A stretch of DNA of 18,875 bases from Flavobacteriales bacterium UBA1995. GTDB taxonomy: Bacteria > Bacteroidota > Bacteroidia > Flavobacteriales_D > Sanyastnellaceae. The first letter of the stretch is position 1. Each line of letters starts with the position of its first letter. The position numbers and the translations under genes were made by a program. The DNA is taken from NCBI GenBank assembly GCA_002336475.1, contig DDCX01000010.1:1-18875 (forward strand). Direction: 5' to 3'. The notes beneath the pieces are model-generated. The model searched no databases and was not told the origin of the DNA. It saw only the letters and a program-made list of their open reading frames with translations. Below are positions 15,653 through 18,875 of the stretch, in pieces.

Positions 15653-17179
15653 ATGCGGATTGCCCTCTTCAACTTCCGACAGACCGTCGACTACCGCCTC
15701 GAGGTTCTCAGTGGGCTCACCGTGGCCATGGCGCTCATCCCGGAAGCCGTCGCCTTTGCCCTCATCGCGGGACTCAGCCCATTGACCGGGCTCTATGCCG
15801 CCTTTGTGGTGGGTTTGGTGGCCAGCGTTCTGGGTGGTCGTCCGGGGATGATCAGCGGTGCCACCGGCGCCATCGCCGTGGTCCTCGCTGAACTGGCCTT
15901 GTCTCACGGCCCCGAATACATTTTTGCCACCGTCATCCTGGCCGGTCTCATCCAAGGGGCCGCTGGATTCATGAAGCTGGGAAAGCTGATGCGACTGGTG
16001 CCGCAACCTGTCATTTTTGGTTTTGTCAATGGACTCGCCATCATCATTGGCGGCAGCCAAATCACCCAGTTCCAAACCGATGAAGGACACTGGCTGGCGG
16101 GCACAGACCTCGCTGTCTTTGGCGCCCTCGTTCTGGTGGCCATGGCCATCATCGCCTTCTTGCCCAAACTCACAAAGGCTGTACCCAGCGGCCTGACCGC
16201 CATCCTGGTGATTTTTGGGCTGGTCACGGCATTGGGCATTGACACCAAAACCGTCGGCGATCTGGCCAGCATCCAAGGCGGCTTCCCTCCTTTCCACATT
16301 CCCGCCATTCCATTCAATGTGGAAACCCTGATGCTCATCGCCCCCTATGCGGCGATTGTTGCAGGCGTTGGACTGGTTGAGAGCCTGTTGACCCTCAACA
16401 TCCTCGACGAAATCACCGAGACCCGTGGACAGGGCAACCGCGAATGTGTGGCCCAAGGCGCTGCCAATGTCCTCAGCGGACTGTTCAGCGGCATGGGAGG
16501 CTGCGCCATGATCGGCCAGTCCCTCATCAACGTCAGTTCTGGCGCGCGTGCCCGACTCAGTGGCATCGTGGCAGCAGTGATGCTGCTGGTATTCATCCTC
16601 TTCGGTGCCCCCCTCATCGAGAAGCTGCCCATGGCCGCCTTGACCGGACTGATGATCATGGTCGCCATCGGCACTTTTGAGTGGGCCTCTTTGAGAACCT
16701 TCCGCAGGATGCCCACTTCGGACGTGATCATCATGGTCCTGGTGACGGGCATCACAGCGGTGTTGCACAACCTGGCGCTCGCCGTCTTGATTGGCGTCAT
16801 CGTCGCCGCGCTGATCTTTGCTTGGGACAATGCCATCCGCATTCGCGCGCGCAAACGCACCGATGAGAAAGGCTGGAAACACTACGAGCTCTTTGGCCCC
16901 CTCTTCTTTGGTTCCACCACCGTATTCCAAGAAAAGTTCGACGTCCAGGGCGATCCTGAACACGTGGTGCTCGACTTTGCAGAATCGAGGGTGTCCGACA
17001 TGAGTGCCATCGAAGCCGTCAACAAAATCACGGCCCGCTATGCGGCTGCCGGCAAGACGGTGCACCTCCGTCACCTGTCGAGTGATTGCCGGCGGTTGTT
17101 GGATCGGGCCGAGGCCATCATTGAGGTCAACCACTTTGAAGACCCCACCTATAAGGTCGTCACCGACGCCACGAAATAG
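15653..17179 (+). CDS. SulP family anion transporter with STAS domain
   Basis: Inner-membrane anion transporter of 508 residues. The N-terminal membrane domain (about 1-395) carries the SulP signature around IPEAVAFALIAGLSPLTGLYAAF and GRPGMISGATGAIAVVL, followed by PQPVIFGFVNGLAI and multiple hydrophobic segments. The cytoplasmic STAS domain runs from about 410 (FGPLFFGSTTVFQEKF) to about 500, including the loop FAESRVSDMSAIEAV. The family moves sulfate, bicarbonate or other anions, often with sodium or protons; which applies here cannot be read from the sequence. The ATG at 15653 gives a compact N-terminus directly before the first transport motif. There is no Shine-Dalgarno. It is a single-gene unit with a terminator at 17224-17250. 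Confidence 0.93.
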   Translation: MRIALFNFRQTVDYRLEVLSGLTVAMALIPEAVAFALIAGLSPLTGLYAAFVVGLVASVLGGRPGMISGATGAIAVVLAELALSHGPEYIFATVILAGLIQGAAGFMKLGKLMRLVPQPVIFGFVNGLAIIIGGSQITQFQTDEGHWLAGTDLAVFGALVLVAMAIIAFLPKLTKAVPSGLTAILVIFGLVTALGIDTKTVGDLASIQGGFPPFHIPAIPFNVETLMLIAPYAAIVAGVGLVESLLTLNILDEITETRGQGNRECVAQGAANVLSGLFSGMGGCAMIGQSLINVSSGARARLSGIVAAVMLLVFILFGAPLIEKLPMAALTGLMIMVAIGTFEWASLRTFRRMPTSDVIIMVLVTGITAVLHNLALAVLIGVIVAALIFAWDNAIRIRARKRTDEKGWKHYELFGPLFFGSTTVFQEKFDVQGDPEHVVLDFAESRVSDMSAIEAVNKITARYAAAGKTVHLRHLSSDCRRLLDRAEAIIEVNHFEDPTYKVVTDATK

Positions 17180-17223
17180 TGGTTCAGGCCGACCCGCACT
17201 GGCCACCGGAATTTTATTCAAAT

Positions 17224-17250
17224 AAAAAGCCCGGCTTTGCCGGGCTTTTC
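17224..17250. terminator. Bidirectional intrinsic terminator after SulP
   Basis: AAAAGCCCGGC (17225-17235) and GCCGGGCTTTT (17239-17249) form an 11-bp perfect stem with the loop TTT. T-runs leave the stem on both strands, so it can stop transcription from either side. It begins 45 bases after the SulP stop. Its core stem (GCCCGGC) is also present in the terminator at 15336-15356. Confidence 0.85.
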
Positions 17251-17601
17251 GTTGACGGATGATCAATATCCTCCTTGGACCGAATTCAGACGAGATCACC
17301 GTCAAAATCTTCAATCGCCTTTGACAACAGGATGTTCCTTTTGTCGACAAGCGATTTAAAACATGCCTCAAACAACTCAAAGGGTCATGTCTACAAGTCA
17401 AATATACGCATTTAGTAAGACTATTCCTACGGCTAAGCTTGAACAGTCCTACCCAACAAACCTGCGGGTCTTTTGACCACAGCTCATCTGCTTGTTCCAA
17501 CGCCAGTGTATTGATGCACAGCGCAACGGTCGTAAAAAATAGCCGCCCGGCTGAAGCGCAACAGCCCAAGTCAGAAATTGCTCTTGTCAAAACACCATAC
17601 C
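17251..17601. other. Intergenic region ahead of the secreted cupredoxin gene
   Basis: No complete gene is seen in this 351-base gap. On the minus strand a 32-codon open stretch without ATG (17384-17286) reads like protein, including LVDKRNILLSK and AIEDFDGDLV then TGA, and ends 36 bases before the bidirectional terminator. It is preceded by an in-frame TGA, so it may be a gene remnant, a tiny gene with a TTG start, or chance. The promoter of the plus-strand secreted protein must lie here, but no good -33/-7 pair was found. Confidence 0.4.
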
Positions 17602-18875
17602 ATGCGTTTCCTTTCCCCCTTCTTTGCCGTGCTCGTTGGTCTCATTACCAGCCCAGTCGTCGCCCAAGACTGCGACGGCGCCGACCATACAGTCCTTGCA
17701 GGCAACCTCTATTTCAGTCCTGCTGACTTGACCATCTCCGTGGGCGAAACAGTCGCCTGGGTCAATGAAGGTGGATTCCACGACGTCAATGGCAACATCA
17801 GTGCTGTTTCTGGTGAGAGCTTCGGCAATCCAGAAGTCTTCTCGCTGCCCACCGCAACGGGAGATGCCTCCGGTGTTTGCATGGGCACGCATACGTTTAC
17901 GGTCCCAGGCACCTACAACTATGACTGCAGCGTAGGCAGCCACGCGGCCAACGGAATGGTCGGCACAGTCACCGTCGAGGCCGCAGCTACCGGCTGCAAC
18001 AACGACCTCGCCTGCAACTATGACAGCACCGCTACCAGCGATGCCGACTGCCAATACAACGATGGCACTTTTGACTTTAGCGGCGGGTTTTGGCTGGTTC
18101 CCATCAACGCATTAGATGCAGACTTGGGATGCGACATTCAGCCTGCAGTCGGCACCATTGCCTCTGTGGTGGATGAAGTAGGGCAACCCGTCACTGTTGT
18201 AGTAGACGCAGCACTTGAAACCTACATCAACGGAGCTGTGGCCGACGGCTTACTCTCTTCGCTACAGGCCATTCTGCTTTTGTCTGCGCTGGAGCAAGCC
18301 ACCTTTTCATTCTGTGGCAACACCATGACGGGCATTGCTGGAATCAACACCATTGTATCAGACTGGAATGGCCAGTCTTGGTCGCTCGGAGACTTGGGGC
18401 TCAACCTTGCGCCGGTCAGCACACTCGACGACGGCTGCAACGACCCCGACGCCCTCAATTACGACCCTTGTGCCAACCCAGATGAAACCCTGTGCGAATA
18501 CATGGCTTTGGAATGCAATGACCCCTTGGCTTGCAACTACGACAGCACCTCCACAGGCTCCACAGACTGCAACTACTTCGATACCGAGCTGTTCACCTTG
18601 GGTGAAAATGACTTCATCGGGCTCACCGACTTTGAAGACTGCGAAACAGGCTACCCGGGTGCCTACTCCCTTCCTGTGCCCCTGACCCAAGACAGCACAG
18701 GAGGCCCCCTCTACCTGGTTCTGTTTCCCGATGTGGAAAGCTTCTTGGTGGAAAATGGCTTTGAAATTGCCGCCCAAGACATCGCTACGGTCAGCTTGAG
18801 CGTTTGCGACACGGTGATGAACTACAACTCACTGGTCATCGGAGACACCGATTTGTATTGGGACGGCATGGGCTT
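17602..18875 (+). CDS. Secreted plastocyanin-like protein with Cys-rich NYD repeats (3' end missing)
   Basis: An open frame of 424 codons with no stop, cut by the right edge. Residues 1-21 are a signal peptide (MRFLSPFFAVLVGLITSPVVA, cut before QD). Residues about 28-126 are a blue-copper plastocyanin/azurin-type domain: FSPADLTISVGETVAWVN, then ligands His60, Cys109, His114 and Met119 in YNYDCSVGSHAANGMVG. All four type 1 copper ligands are present. Three Cys-rich modules of the CNDPxAxNYD type follow (131-152, 278-300, 304-325), separated by larger beta-rich segments. Such modules are widespread in secreted marine Bacteroidota proteins, many of them type IX secretion cargo with a C-terminal sorting domain; that end is not in the window. 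Likely role: extracellular or surface electron transfer or adhesion, inferred. A bidirectional terminator isolates it from SulP. Confidence 0.9.
   Translation, partial: MRFLSPFFAVLVGLITSPVVAQDCDGADHTVLAGNLYFSPADLTISVGETVAWVNEGGFHDVNGNISAVSGESFGNPEVFSLPTATGDASGVCMGTHTFTVPGTYNYDCSVGSHAANGMVGTVTVEAAATGCNNDLACNYDSTATSDADCQYNDGTFDFSGGFWLVPINALDADLGCDIQPAVGTIASVVDEVGQPVTVVVDAALETYINGAVADGLLSSLQAILLLSALEQATFSFCGNTMTGIAGINTIVSDWNGQSWSLGDLGLNLAPVSTLDDGCNDPDALNYDPCANPDETLCEYMALECNDPLACNYDSTSTGSTDCNYFDTELFTLGENDFIGLTDFEDCETGYPGAYSLPVPLTQDSTGGPLYLVLFPDVESFLVENGFEIAAQDIATVSLSVCDTVMNYNSLVIGDTDLYWDGMG
17992..18576 (+). repeat. Three Cys-rich CNDPxAxNYD protein repeats
   Basis: Three coding repeats within the cupredoxin gene at 17992-18057, 18433-18501 and 18511-18576. 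Each encodes about 22 residues with the pattern (G/E)-C-N-(N/D)-x-x-A-x-N-Y-D, then 8-9 residues, then C-x-Y. The first and third are closest (both contain ACNYDST). The second has ALNYDPCANPDE. Cysteine pairs probably form disulfides and the Asp/Asn residues may bind calcium; both are inference. Confidence 0.75.

Noticed and set aside
15362..17590. A 742-codon open frame on the minus strand across the SulP gene
   Set aside because: It is antisense to a clear SulP transporter and its translation is a Gly/His/Asp/Gln-rich mixture typical of the complement of GC-rich coding sequence. Only its last 55 codons, beyond the SulP start, look protein-like and are reported separately.

Overview
The window looks like a chromosomal segment of a marine-type Bacteroidota, probably a flavobacterial lineage. 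The signs are a secreted cupredoxin protein with cysteine-rich 'C-N-D-P-x-A-x-N-Y-D' repeats, starts that mostly lack Shine-Dalgarno sequences, and a candidate promoter resembling the Bacteroidota -33/-7 type. No rRNA, tRNA, CRISPR array, transposase or integrase was recognised. The assignment rests on protein style, not on a marker gene.

Positions 1-9.9 kb are AT-richer and carry accessory genes. Five minus-strand genes are packed head to tail: a small winged-helix-like protein (5786-5505), a Dda/RecD-like SF1 helicase (5502-4153), RmuC (4120-2819), a reverse transcriptase with a long helical C-terminal domain (2784-1072) and a highly charged 243-residue protein 7 bp behind it (1064-333). 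A WYL-domain regulator (6031-7245) is divergent from this run, and the interval between them contains CTGAG/CTCAG half-sites and a 10-bp palindrome that could be its operators. Converging on the regulator is a second two-gene unit: an AAA/ABC-type ATPase of the OLD/DUF3696-like kind (9859-8378) and an unrecognised 353-residue partner (8371-7310). RT plus accessory protein, ATPase plus unknown partner, and WYL control are all typical of phage-defence loci. The RT pair and the ATPase pair are the best candidates for undescribed systems here.

Positions 9.9-12.3 kb carry a translationally coupled pair of unrecognised cytoplasmic proteins (11437-9921) and an unrecognised lipoprotein (12251-11631) with its own terminator. 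Base composition is more GC-rich from here on, suggesting ordinary chromosome.

Positions 12.5-18.9 kb are GC-rich: the tRNA wobble methyltransferase TrmL, a convergent MBOAT O-acyltransferase plus SGNH-type partner (15280-12987), a possible 55-residue protein gene just ahead of a strong terminator, a SulP anion transporter (15653-17179) with a bidirectional terminator, and the first 424 residues of a secreted plastocyanin-like repeat protein that runs off the right edge.
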